Below, piece by piece: positions 8,834 to 16,394 of a stretch of DNA of 64,000 nt. Made by a program: the position numbers and the translations under genes. The notes beneath the pieces are model-generated. The model made no database searches. It saw nothing but the letters and a program-made list of their open reading frames with translations, and was not told the DNA's origin. Every line of letters begins with the position of its first letter. The first letter of the stretch is position 1. This DNA comes from Sinisalibacter lacisalsi (GTDB lineage: Bacteria > Pseudomonadota > Alphaproteobacteria > Rhodobacterales > Rhodobacteraceae), in contig NZ_BMGI01000001.1 in the NCBI RefSeq assembly GCF_014640115.1, forward strand, positions 828,501 to 892,500, in the 5' to 3' direction.

Positions 8834-9957
8834 GCCCGGCTCTCCTCGTAGGCGGCCTGCAGCGCGGCGAGCGTGGCCGGGGCGTCGGCATCGCCGCGCA
8901 GGAAGGCGTGCACGATGTCGCCGCCGCGGTCCTGAAACCCCATGTAGCCATCGTAGCGCGGGCGCAGCCAGGCGGTGTCGAGCGTGCGGCGCGTGGCGCG
9001 GAAGAAATCGCGGGTGGCGGCGTTGCAGCCCTCGTCTTCCCAGGCTACGGCGTTGCCGGGCTGGCCGCCCGCCTCGAAGAAGAGCCCTTTCTGGCAGTCG
9101 GCCCCGGCAATCCACAAGGCGTAGTCGGCGGCGATCTCGCGATGCTCGGAGGCGGCGCTCACGGCGATGCCGGTGCCGCCCAGCACGGTGCCCGAGGGGT
9201 CATCCCCGTGCACGCCGGGCGCATCGGTGAAGTTCAGCGGAAAGCGGCAATAGCCGGTGCGGCTGTAGTTCGTGTAGCCGTAGCCGAAGGGCGAATAGGC
9301 CGGGGCCTCGGCGGTGCGGCCCATCCACTCGTAGATCCCGATCGGATCGAGCGTGAGGCAGCGCGGGTCCATCAGCGCCACGACATCGCCCATCAGCCCC
9401 AGCACCTCGGCGCCCGCCGCGGGGTCGATGAAATCCGGCCCCTCGGCAACGGCGGCGCCGATATTGCGCGCAAGCCCCATGAAGGTCATCAGCGCGTTGA
9501 TCGGGATCAGCGCGAAGGCGACCTTGCCGGAACGGGCCAACTCCATCACGCCGGACCAGTCACGCGGGGCCTCGGCGATGATGTCGGGCCGGAACGCCGC
9601 CACCGGCGTTGCCGCGTCGATGGCGAGCGACCATTGCCGGCCGCCGAATTCGTAACTCGGGTGAGAAAGCCCCACCGATTGCGCCGCGAGCGTGGCAAGG
9701 TCGGCGTCGCGCCCGATCCCGTCGAAGGCCATCAGCAGGCCGGAACCGGCCACCTCGCCGACGTGCGGGTGGTCGATCACCATGAGATCGTAGCGGTCGG
9801 CCATCTCCTCGATCGGCCGGTCGGCGAAGGCTTGCAACGAGCGCTTCTCCCAGCGGATCGTCACACCCGGATGCGCTTTGGCCCAGGCCTCGGAGGTGGC
9901 GATCATCGGGTCGAACCCGCGTGAATGATCCCATGTCATGCCGAGAAGTTCAGGCAT
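8830..9957 (-). CDS. solute-binding-protein-like protein lacking a signal peptide
   Basis: 375 residues related to family 1 extracellular solute-binding proteins (for example the [17 protein letters not shown] and [20 protein letters not shown] segments), yet it begins [20 protein letters not shown] with no hydrophobic leader. The start at 9957 overlaps the MaoC-like gene by 8 nt and leaves no room for a signal sequence; the in-frame upstream extension is Arg-rich and lies within that gene. As encoded the protein should stay in the cytoplasm. It is tightly coupled to the CoA-transferase (ATGA overlap), suggesting a soluble ligand-binding or enzymatic role. Function unknown. Confidence 0.8.
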   Translation of the reverse strand: MPELLGMTWDHSRGFDPMIATSEAWAKAHPGVTIRWEKRSLQAFADRPIEEMADRYDLMVIDHPHVGEVAGSGLLMAFDGIGRDADLATLAAQSVGLSHPSYEFGGRQWSLAIDAATPVAAFRPDIIAEAPRDWSGVMELARSGKVAFALIPINALMTFMGLARNIGAAVAEGPDFIDPAAGAEVLGLMGDVVALMDPRCLTLDPIGIYEWMGRTAEAPAYSPFGYGYTNYSRTGYCRFPLNFTDAPGVHGDDPSGTVLGGTGIAVSAASEHREIAADYALWIAGADCQKGLFFEAGGQPGNAVAWEDEGCNAATRDFFRATRRTLDTAWLRPRYDGYMGFQDRGGDIVHAFLRGDADAPATLAALQAAYEESRA

Positions 9958-10525
9958 TCTTCTTCGCCTCCCGCTTCGCCGCGAGCACGGCATCCGCCTC
10001 GGCCCGGAACGGCTCGGGATCACGGTAGAGCGCCGTCATCAGGTGTTCGCAGTAGAGCACCTGTTCGCCCTCTCCCTTGAACACCGAGTAGCTCACCCGG
10101 ACCTTGCCGAAGCGGTGGTCCTTCACCTCTTTGGCGAGGTTCTCTCGGATGGTGTAGATCGTGTCGCCGATGAAGACCGGCGCGATGAAGCGCAAGCGGT
10201 CGTAGCCGTAGGAGAAGGAGTTGAGACAGTTGGTGGCCGCGAGTCCCAGCCCGTAGGAGAACACCATCGCCCCTGCCACGAGCCGACGGCCGAACACGCC
10301 CTCCTCGGAGGCGAAGCGTTCGTCGCTGACGTAGGGGTGATGGTCCATCACCAACGAGTTGAAGAGCATCGATTCGCCTTCGGAGATCGTGCGGCGGATC
10401 GACCGGATCCTGTCGCCGGGCTCGAAATCCTCGAAATACCAGTTTTCGGCATTCCACACCGGAATCGCGGCGTGGGCGTCCGGCAAGCCCGGCAACGTGC
10501 GCGCGTGAACGCCGATCTCGGCCAT
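9950..10525 (-). CDS. MaoC-like hotdog-fold protein with altered catalytic motif
   Basis: 191 residues, hotdog fold of the MaoC/R-hydratase type. It aligns without gaps to the divergent MaoC protein at 10666 over the active-site loop, but the hydratase pair D-x4-H becomes D61 with V66 (motif DHHPYV), so the catalytic His is missing. It keeps [17 protein letters not shown] and SYGYDRLRF. Likely roles are a structural or regulatory partner of the active paralogue, or a changed activity. Two adjacent ATGs exist; 10525 has GGAGG at 5-nt spacing. It is the first gene of the leftward operon, with an AT-rich divergent control region upstream. Confidence 0.85.
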   Translation of the reverse strand: MAEIGVHARTLPGLPDAHAAIPVWNAENWYFEDFEPGDRIRSIRRTISEGESMLFNSLVMDHHPYVSDERFASEEGVFGRRLVAGAMVFSYGLGLAATNCLNSFSYGYDRLRFIAPVFIGDTIYTIRENLAKEVKDHRFGKVRVSYSVFKGEGEQVLYCEHLMTALYRDPEPFRAEADAVLAAKREAKKNA

Positions 10526-10665
10526 CATCTCCTCCCGGTTGGTTCCTTCTCCCGCTCCTCGGCGGGTTGGCGATATCCTCACCAATTACTTTTCATATGT
10601 CAAATCTTTTTGTATATGTGAAATGTGGCACTGAGAACGCGGCCACGAAACCCCAGGGAGGAGCC
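10526..10665. promoter_or_regulatory. divergent control region with imperfect inverted repeat
   Basis: This 140-nt gap separates the leftward catabolic operon from the rightward MaoC/oxidoreductase pair. From 10584 to 10625 the sequence is strikingly AT-rich against GC-rich neighbours. It holds an imperfect inverted repeat: left arm TTTCATATGTC at 10591-10601, right arm read on the other strand TTTCACATATAC within 10612-10623. This is a good candidate operator for the IclR regulator encoded at 12166-12993 and must also contain the two divergent promoters. The assignment to IclR is inference from proximity. Confidence 0.5.
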
Positions 10666-11118
10666 ATGGAACGCGAACAATTCTTCGAGGATTATGAGTT
10701 GGGGGCCGCGCGCCAGACGCTCGCGCGCACGATCACCGAAGCCGACATCGTCTTTCACGCCGGTCATTCGGGAGATTTCTTTCCCCATCACATGGATGCC
10801 GAATGGTGCAAGACCCAGCCCTTCGGCGCCCGCGTCGCCCATGGAACGATGACCTTCGCGATCGGAATCGGCCTCACCGCCACCCAGATCAACCCGCGCG
10901 CCTTCACCTATGGCTATGAACGGCTGCGCTTTCCAAACCCCGTCTACGCCGGCGACACGATCCGCACCACCGTTACCATCGGCGCGCTCGACGACGACCC
11001 CAAGCGCCCCGCCCATGGCCGTGTTACCGAGGTGTGCGAGACGACGAATCAAGACGGAAAAACCGTGATGTATTGCGAGCATATCCTGCTCGCCGAACGC
11101 AAGGAGGCCGCGCAATGA
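10666..11118 (+). CDS. MaoC family dehydratase (enoyl-CoA hydratase-like)
   Basis: 150 residues, single hotdog domain. The hydratase motif is intact: GDFFPHH gives D37 and H42 at the expected spacing, followed by FGARVAHGTMTFAIGIGL and the closing YGYERLRF. Proteins of this class hydrate enoyl-CoA thioesters, or in relatives mesaconyl-CoA. The start has GGGAGGAGCC directly upstream. It is divergent from its degenerate paralogue (9950-10525), and its stop overlaps the next ATG (ATGA), so it forms a two-gene operon with the oxidoreductase. An acyl-CoA substrate derived from the sugar acid is plausible but unproven. Confidence 0.88.
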   Translation: MEREQFFEDYELGAARQTLARTITEADIVFHAGHSGDFFPHHMDAEWCKTQPFGARVAHGTMTFAIGIGLTATQINPRAFTYGYERLRFPNPVYAGDTIRTTVTIGALDDDPKRPAHGRVTEVCETTNQDGKTVMYCEHILLAERKEAAQ

Positions 11119-12179
11119 CCCCTGATCTCACCCAAAGCTGGCCCGCACCGGCCGACCCGAAGCCCATCGTCATCGTCGGCGCGGGCGGTATCATCCGCGA
11201 CGCCCACATGCCCGCCTATGCCAAGGCCGGGCTCACGGTGACTGGTGTCACCGATGTCGATGCCGCGCGCGCCAAGGCGCTGGCGGCGGATTTCGATCTG
11301 CCCAACCTCTACCCGGACCTCGCCGCCGCCGTCGCCGACCAGGGCACCGGCGTGGTCTACGATATCGCGACGCCGCCGCACGTGCTTCCCGAGATCCTGC
11401 CGCGCCTGCCCGACGGCGCGGCGGTGCTGATGCAAAAGCCGATGGGCGCCGACCAGGACCAGGCCCGCGCGATCCGCACGATCTGCCGCGACAAGGGGCT
11501 GAAGGCGGCGGTGAACTTCCAGCTGCGATTCTCGCCTATGATGATGGCGGTGCAGGACGCGGTGCGCCGCGGGCTGCTGGGCGATCTGCTCGAGATCGAG
11601 GTGCATGTGAACATCTTCACGCCCTGGACCCTGTTCCCCTTCCTCATCCCGATGGAGCGTGTCGAGATCGCGGTGCACTCGATCCATTACCTCGATGCGA
11701 TCCGCGCGGTGGCGGGCAACCCCGAGGGCGTGTTTGCCCGCAGCCTGCACGACCCGCGGGCCGATGATTTCAAGCAGACCCGCACCTCGGTGATCCTTGA
11801 CTACGGCGACAAGCTGCGCGGGCTGATGTCGATCAACCACAACCATCAATGCGGCCGGAAGTTCCAGTCGGCCTGGTTCCGCTTCGAGGGCACCGAGGGC
11901 GCGATGATGGTCAAGCTCGGGGTGAACTTCGACTACCCCAACGGCGAGCCCGACGAACTCTGGCTCTGCCGTGCGGGCGGCGACTGGGAACAGGTCCCGC
12001 TCGAAGGCAGCTGGTTTATCGACGCCTTCATGGGGCCGATGCGCAACGTCCAGCGATTCGACGCCGGCGAGGACGAGGTTCTGCATTCCGGCGTCGGGGA
12101 TGCCTACCAGACCATGGCGCTGGTGGAGGCCTGTTTTGCCGCGATGACCCGCCCGCCCGAGCCGCTCAGGATCGACTAG
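11115..12179 (+). CDS. Gfo/Idh/MocA family oxidoreductase
   Basis: 354 residues. The N-terminal Rossmann domain shows the dinucleotide motif in IVIVGAGGIIRDAHMPAY (about 18-35), which departs from the usual GxGxxG by ending GGIIRD. The family signature with catalytic Lys is LMQKPMGADQDQA at about 108-120. The C-terminal half has the open alpha/beta fold (VHSIHYLDAIRAV). Such enzymes oxidise sugar or cyclitol hydroxyls with NAD(P). It overlaps the MaoC gene by 4 nt and its last 14 nt overlap the convergent IclR gene. It may catalyse the first oxidation of the sugar recognised by the mutarotase; this is inference. Confidence 0.9.
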   Translation: MTPDLTQSWPAPADPKPIVIVGAGGIIRDAHMPAYAKAGLTVTGVTDVDAARAKALAADFDLPNLYPDLAAAVADQGTGVVYDIATPPHVLPEILPRLPDGAAVLMQKPMGADQDQARAIRTICRDKGLKAAVNFQLRFSPMMMAVQDAVRRGLLGDLLEIEVHVNIFTPWTLFPFLIPMERVEIAVHSIHYLDAIRAVAGNPEGVFARSLHDPRADDFKQTRTSVILDYGDKLRGLMSINHNHQCGRKFQSAWFRFEGTEGAMMVKLGVNFDYPNGEPDELWLCRAGGDWEQVPLEGSWFIDAFMGPMRNVQRFDAGEDEVLHSGVGDAYQTMALVEACFAAMTRPPEPLRID

Positions 12180-12993
12180 CCATGGAGCCGGCCTCGTAGG
12201 GCGGCACGGTCGGGCCGCCCAGCGAGTGGCTGAGCGCGTTCGCCGTGTCGATCACGTGGTGTGCGCAGGTCTGGAAGCTCACCGGGTCGTCGAACCGTTC
12301 GAGGTGCGGCACCGTGAGCGCCGCGATGCTGTGGCCGGTGTGATCGAAGATCGGTGCGGCGATGTTGACGATGCCGCGGGCGGTGAAGCTGTCGGTGATC
12401 TCGTGGCCACGGGCGCGGATCTCGGCAAGCTCCTCGCGCAACTGCGCCTCGCTCTTGCCCGCCGGCAGCGGCACCCGGGCAAACAACTCGTCCAGCCGCT
12501 CGTCCTCGGCGAAGGCGAGAATCACCCGCCCCGACGAGGCGCGCCACGGGTCGATCCGGGCGCCGAGGCGAATGCTCATGATATGCTGCCCCGGCGGGTC
12601 GACCTGCCCGACGATCAGCACCGCCTCGTCGCTGATGATGCCGAGATGGGCGGACTGGTTGATCTCGTGAGTGAGCTTTCGCATGAGCGGCCCGGCGAGC
12701 GCCGTCAGGCGTTTGATGAGCGGGGTCTGGTGGGCCACCTCGAAGAGCTTGGTGGTCAGGGTGTAACGATCGGTATCGGGGTCCTGCGCCAGATAGCCGC
12801 GCTCGATGAGCACCACCAGCATACGGAAGATCTCGCCCACCGTGCGCCCCATCGCCCGGGCGATTTCCGATTGGTTGAGCCCGCGTTCCTCGTGGGCGAG
12901 CAGCTCGATGATGTCGAGCCCTTTCTCGAGCGCGGGGGCCGAGTAGCGCGCGGGCTTGCCAGCCGTCTTGTCGGGAGCGTTGACCTTGGTCAC
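12166..12993 (-). CDS. IclR family transcriptional regulator
   Basis: 275 residues. The N-terminal winged helix (about 18-80: ALEKGLDIIELLAHEERGLN, then SEIARAMGRTVGEIFRML) and the C-terminal effector domain (about 95-260, with VGQVDPPGQHIMSIRLG and the late RGIVNIAAPIFDHTG) are typical. IclR proteins sense small organic acids or aromatics and control adjacent catabolic operons, usually from inverted-repeat operators. It is convergent with the oxidoreductase gene, overlapping by 14 nt, so it closes the catabolic island. The likely target is the AT-rich divergent region at 10584-10625. Effector unknown. Confidence 0.92.
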   Translation of the reverse strand: MTKVNAPDKTAGKPARYSAPALEKGLDIIELLAHEERGLNQSEIARAMGRTVGEIFRMLVVLIERGYLAQDPDTDRYTLTTKLFEVAHQTPLIKRLTALAGPLMRKLTHEINQSAHLGIISDEAVLIVGQVDPPGQHIMSIRLGARIDPWRASSGRVILAFAEDERLDELFARVPLPAGKSEAQLREELAEIRARGHEITDSFTARGIVNIAAPIFDHTGHSIAALTVPHLERFDDPVSFQTCAHHVIDTANALSHSLGGPTVPPYEAGSMASRS

Positions 12994-13314
12994 GTCAAAC
13001 AGCCCATCCCGCCGCTTCCGGAATAACCGGGCATATTCTCAACACGACCCGAATAGCGTTCACCCCTTCGTCAGATCCCCGCCGCGACATGCAGGAGATT
13101 TCGACTTTATACTGGAATTGCGTGGCTTTGAACACTCCGCTCGCCATGGGCGCGGATGGCGGGCAATCGCGCCTGCGGCGGTGAACGAAGACGCCACGCA
13201 AGGCCGGGAGGTGGCGCTGGGCCTTCATTCCGTCGGCAAGGGCGCGGGTGGTTTGAAACCCCGCGTTGTCGCGGGCCCGGCCCTCGCGACAAAGACCCGT
13301 TGCCCTCAGTGTGG
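12994..13314. other. intergenic stretch, 321 nt, no gene seen
   Basis: No open frame here has coding character; those present lack family features and a plausible ribosome site. The only signal is a weak minus-strand promoter candidate for the IclR gene: TATAAA (complement of 13106-13111) with TTCAAA (complement of 13127-13132) 15 nt further upstream, shorter than ideal spacing. The rest is GC-rich sequence with no repeat or RNA gene recognised. Confidence 0.4.
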
Positions 13315-14079
13315 TCAGCCGTCGAGGAAGGCGCGCGCGGCGGCTTCGAACGCGCGTGGCCGCTCGGCATGGAGCCAGTGCCCCGCCTCGGGAATCTTCG
13401 CTTGCCGGGCCTTGGGAAACAGCGTCTTGATCGTCGGGCGGTGCTCGGGGAGGACGTAGTCCGAGTCCGCGCCGGAGAGAAACAGCACCGGCCCCTCGAA
13501 GGCGCCATCGACCTCGGGAAATCCCATCACCCGGTCAAGCTCGCGCGCCAGCACCGGCAGGTTGAGCTTCCAGCGCCGTTCTTTCACGTCGAGAGATTGC
13601 AGCAGGAAGGCGCGCACGGCGGGGTTTGGAATATCGGCTTCCAGCGCGCTGTCGGCCTCGGCCCGGGTTGTGATGCCGGACAGATCTAGCCCCTGCATCG
13701 CGGCGATAAGGGCATGGTGGCCCTCGCCGTGGCTGTAGGCGACCGGGGCGATATCGGCGATCAGCAGGCGCCGCAGATGGTCGGGCGAGGCGAGCGCGAG
13801 CGTCATCGCCGCCTTGCCCCCCATCGAATGGCCGATCACGTCGGCGGTGCCGCCGATCCGGTCGATCGTCGCGGCGAGATCCTCGGCCATCTCGTCGTAG
13901 GCCTGGCTTTCGGCGTGGAAACTGTCGCCGTGGTTGCGCAGGTCGACCGTGACCACCCGGCGCGTCTCCGCCAGCCGCTTGGCGATCACGCCCCAGTTGC
14001 GCCCCGAGCCGAACAGGCCGTGGACGATGAGAATGGGCGGGCGGGCGTCGTCGGACCCATGTGATTGCATCGCGAGCAT
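13315..14079 (-). CDS. alpha/beta fold hydrolase (YbfF-like esterase)
   Basis: 254 residues. The alpha/beta hydrolase core is clear: oxyanion motif ILIVHGLFGSGRNW (16-29), DLRNHGDS (46-53), the nucleophile elbow GHSMGG with Ser85, and the C-terminal catalytic His in AGHWLHAE. Order and spacing match the short-chain acyl esterase YbfF group. No signal peptide, so cytoplasmic. It stands alone on the minus strand; the next gene upstream is divergent. Substrate unknown, probably a short acyl ester or thioester. Confidence 0.88.
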   Translation of the reverse strand: MLAMQSHGSDDARPPILIVHGLFGSGRNWGVIAKRLAETRRVVTVDLRNHGDSFHAESQAYDEMAEDLAATIDRIGGTADVIGHSMGGKAAMTLALASPDHLRRLLIADIAPVAYSHGEGHHALIAAMQGLDLSGITTRAEADSALEADIPNPAVRAFLLQSLDVKERRWKLNLPVLARELDRVMGFPEVDGAFEGPVLFLSGADSDYVLPEHRPTIKTLFPKARQAKIPEAGHWLHAERPRAFEAAARAFLDG

Positions 14080-14151
14080 GTGGCCTAGATAACCGCCCGG
14101 CGTTGAGCCGCAAGGCCCGTTCGCCTAATCTCGCCGCGAAAGGGAGTGACG

Positions 14152-14511
14152 ATGGACCTGGACAGGCGCGCGGACAAGCTGGCGAGATTGATCGAGGCCC
14201 GGCTCGATGCGGGTGGCACCGGGCTGGAAGCCAAGGTCGCGCACGCCGGTCGGCGCTTGCCGAAGTACCTGCGGCGCGAGCTTGGCTATATCGTCGAGGC
14301 GATGCGGATGCAGGCGAGTCCCAGGCTTTCCCGCCAGATCGACTGGGCGCGGGTCGAGCGCGCCTTCGCCGCCGCCGAGCGCTACCTGCGCCGTGTCGAC
14401 CCGTGGGACAGGCGACGGGGCATTGCGCTCGACTGGCTCGCGGGCAACGCCTTCAACCTCCTGATCGTGGCGGCGCTGGTGGCGGCGGTGATCGCCTGGC
14501 GCGGGCTCTAG
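14152..14511 (+). CDS. hypothetical protein with one C-terminal membrane segment
   Basis: 119 residues, highly basic and helical (many Arg, Ala, Leu), with a single hydrophobic segment at the very end (NAFNLLIVAALVAAVIA) followed by WRGL. This is a tail-anchored layout: cytoplasmic helical domain, C-terminal membrane anchor. The start at 14152 is chosen over a GTG at 14146 because AAAGGGAG sits at proper distance from the ATG. It is divergent from the hydrolase at 13315 and convergent with the adenosine kinase gene, which ends within its last codons (4-nt overlap). No family recognised. Confidence 0.7.
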   Translation: MDLDRRADKLARLIEARLDAGGTGLEAKVAHAGRRLPKYLRRELGYIVEAMRMQASPRLSRQIDWARVERAFAAAERYLRRVDPWDRRRGIALDWLAGNAFNLLIVAALVAAVIAWRGL

Positions 14512-15512
14512 CCGGCCCGGACTTCGAGCCCGTAAGCCCGGAATTTCGCCTTCAGGTCGGCTTCCACCCGCGCGCCGAGGTGGCTGATCACCTCGCTGCC
14601 CGCGATGTTGGCCATGGTGCCGCAGGTTTCGAGATCATGGCCCTCGACCAGCCCCCAGAGGAAGGCGCCGGCGAACAGATCGCCCGCGCCGGTGGCGTCG
14701 ACCACTTTCGTGGGCACGGCGGGGCAGTGAATGCGCGCCCCGCCCGCGAGGATATGCGCCCCGTGCGCGCTCTCGGTGCAGACCACGCATTCCACGTCGA
14801 CGGCGGCCTTCTGCAGCGCGCTGTCGAAATCGGTGTCATACATCGCCTCGATCTCGGCGCGGTTGGCGAACAGAAGGTCGACATCCTCGCGCAGCATCCG
14901 GGCGAAGGCCGCGTGGTGACGGTCGATGCAGAACGGGTCGGAGAGCGTCAGCGCAACCTTGCCACCCGCGCCCTTGGCTGCCTTGATCGCCTTGGCGAAG
15001 GCCTCGTGGCTTCCCGGTCCGTCGAAACGGTAACCTTCGAGGAAGATCCACTCGGCATCGGCCATCATCGCCTCGTCGATGTCGGCGGGTGAGAGGTGCT
15101 CGGTGACGCCGAGATAGGTGTTCATGCTGCGCTCGCCATCGGGGGTGACGAGCACGATGCAGCGGCCGGTTTCGTGCGCATGGTCCTTGTCGGCCAGAGG
15201 CACCTCGTAGGTCACGCCCTGCGCGCGCAAGTCATGCGCGAAGATGCGGCCGAGCTGGTCGTCTTTCACCTTGCCGACGTAGGCCGCAGCCCCGCCAAGG
15301 TGGGCGAAGCCGGCGATGGTGTTGGCCGCCGAGCCACCCGACATCTCGGTGGCCGGGCCGATGCGGTCGTAAAGCTCCACCCCGCGGTTCTGGTCGATCA
15401 GTTGCATGATCCCCTTCTCTACGCCGTTGTCGGCGAGAAAGGCATCGTCGCAATGCGAAAGCACGTCGACCATCGCGTTGCCGATGCCGACGAGCTGGAA
15501 GCGTTTGGTCAC
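14508..15512 (-). CDS. adenosine kinase (PfkB family)
   Basis: 334 residues. PfkB signatures: MSGGSAANTIAGFAHLGG near the start (about 58-75) and the anion-hole/catalytic motif VVDATGAGDLFAGAF near 267-281 with the base Asp. The N-terminal VGIGNAMVDVLSHCDDAFL and overall sequence match the adenosine kinase branch found in alphaproteobacteria, which salvages adenosine to AMP. It starts with GTG at 15512, overlapping the stop of nth as GTGA, so the pair is translationally coupled. The nucleoside specificity is inferred from family resemblance. Confidence 0.88.
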   Translation of the reverse strand: MTKRFQLVGIGNAMVDVLSHCDDAFLADNGVEKGIMQLIDQNRGVELYDRIGPATEMSGGSAANTIAGFAHLGGAAAYVGKVKDDQLGRIFAHDLRAQGVTYEVPLADKDHAHETGRCIVLVTPDGERSMNTYLGVTEHLSPADIDEAMMADAEWIFLEGYRFDGPGSHEAFAKAIKAAKGAGGKVALTLSDPFCIDRHHAAFARMLREDVDLLFANRAEIEAMYDTDFDSALQKAAVDVECVVCTESAHGAHILAGGARIHCPAVPTKVVDATGAGDLFAGAFLWGLVEGHDLETCGTMANIAGSEVISHLGARVEADLKAKFRAYGLEVRAG

Positions 15513-16153
15513 AGGGTTTTCTCCTCGTATTGGCACAAGTCGCGGATGATGCAGGCGCCGCACTTGGGCTTGCGGGCGACGCAGATGTAGCGGCCGTGCA
15601 GGATCAGCCAGTGGTGCGCATGCAGGGCGAAATCGGCGGGCACGTTGTCTTCGATCGCGCGCTCGACGGCCACCACGTCCTTGCCGGGGGCGATGCCGGT
15701 GCGGTTGCCGACGCGGAAGATATGCGTGTCGACCGCCTGCGCCGGGTAGCGCCACCACATGTTGAGCACCACGTTGGCCGTCTTGCGCCCCACGCCGGAC
15801 AGGCTTTGCAGCGCGGCGCGGGAATTGGGCACCTCGCCGTCATACTCCTCGACGAGGATGCGGCTGAGCTTGATGACGTTCTTGGCCTTCTGGCGGAACA
15901 GCCCGATCGTCTTGATATGCTCGATCAGCCCCTCTTCGCCCAGGGCCAGCATCTTCTCGGGCGTGTCGGCGATCTGGAACAGCGTCCGGGTGGCCTTGTT
16001 CACGCCCGCGTCGGTGGCTTGCGCCGAAAGCGCGACGGCCACGACAAGCGTGTAGGCGTTGACGTGTTCCAGCTCGCCCTTCGGTTCGGGCTCGGCTTCG
16101 CGGAAGCGGCGGAAGATCTCGCGGATCGTTTTATAGGGCAGTTGCTTGGCCAT
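15509..16153 (-). CDS. nth: endonuclease III (DNA glycosylase/AP lyase)
   Basis: 214 residues. The helix-hairpin-helix LSGVGRKTANVV carries the catalytic Lys (about residue 124), followed by the catalytic Asp in AVDTHIFRV. The C terminus has the four-cysteine iron-sulfur loop C-x6-C-x2-C-x5-C (CVARKPKCGACIIRDLC). Endonuclease III removes oxidised pyrimidines and nicks at abasic sites. The start MAKQLPYKTIREIF at 16153 fits the family length; an in-frame ATG further upstream would add a proline-rich leader and is less likely. Coupled to the downstream kinase by a GTGA overlap. Confidence 0.95.
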   Translation of the reverse strand: MAKQLPYKTIREIFRRFREAEPEPKGELEHVNAYTLVVAVALSAQATDAGVNKATRTLFQIADTPEKMLALGEEGLIEHIKTIGLFRQKAKNVIKLSRILVEEYDGEVPNSRAALQSLSGVGRKTANVVLNMWWRYPAQAVDTHIFRVGNRTGIAPGKDVVAVERAIEDNVPADFALHAHHWLILHGRYICVARKPKCGACIIRDLCQYEEKTL

Positions 16154-16394
16154 GCGCCTTGGTATCGGGGGTTTGGCGGGGCAAGGCAAGCGCCCGGAAA
16201 CGATAAAACCCAGACCGTTTCACCGGGGCCTTTTGCGCGGGGGCTTTTGCGTGATGGCGATGCGCCCCTTGGGGATCGGCCGGACCGGCGCCGCGCCCGA
16301 TCTCGCCACCTCGCCCCGGGGCGGCGAAATGCGCAGGATTCGGGTCGCGCGCCCCGAGCGCCCGGCCTAATCTTGCCGCGAAGGAGGCAAGGCG

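Noticed and set aside
16146-16370. Open frame of 74 codons between nth and the Ada-like gene
   Set aside because: No family features and no ribosome site; it reads antisense to the start of nth.
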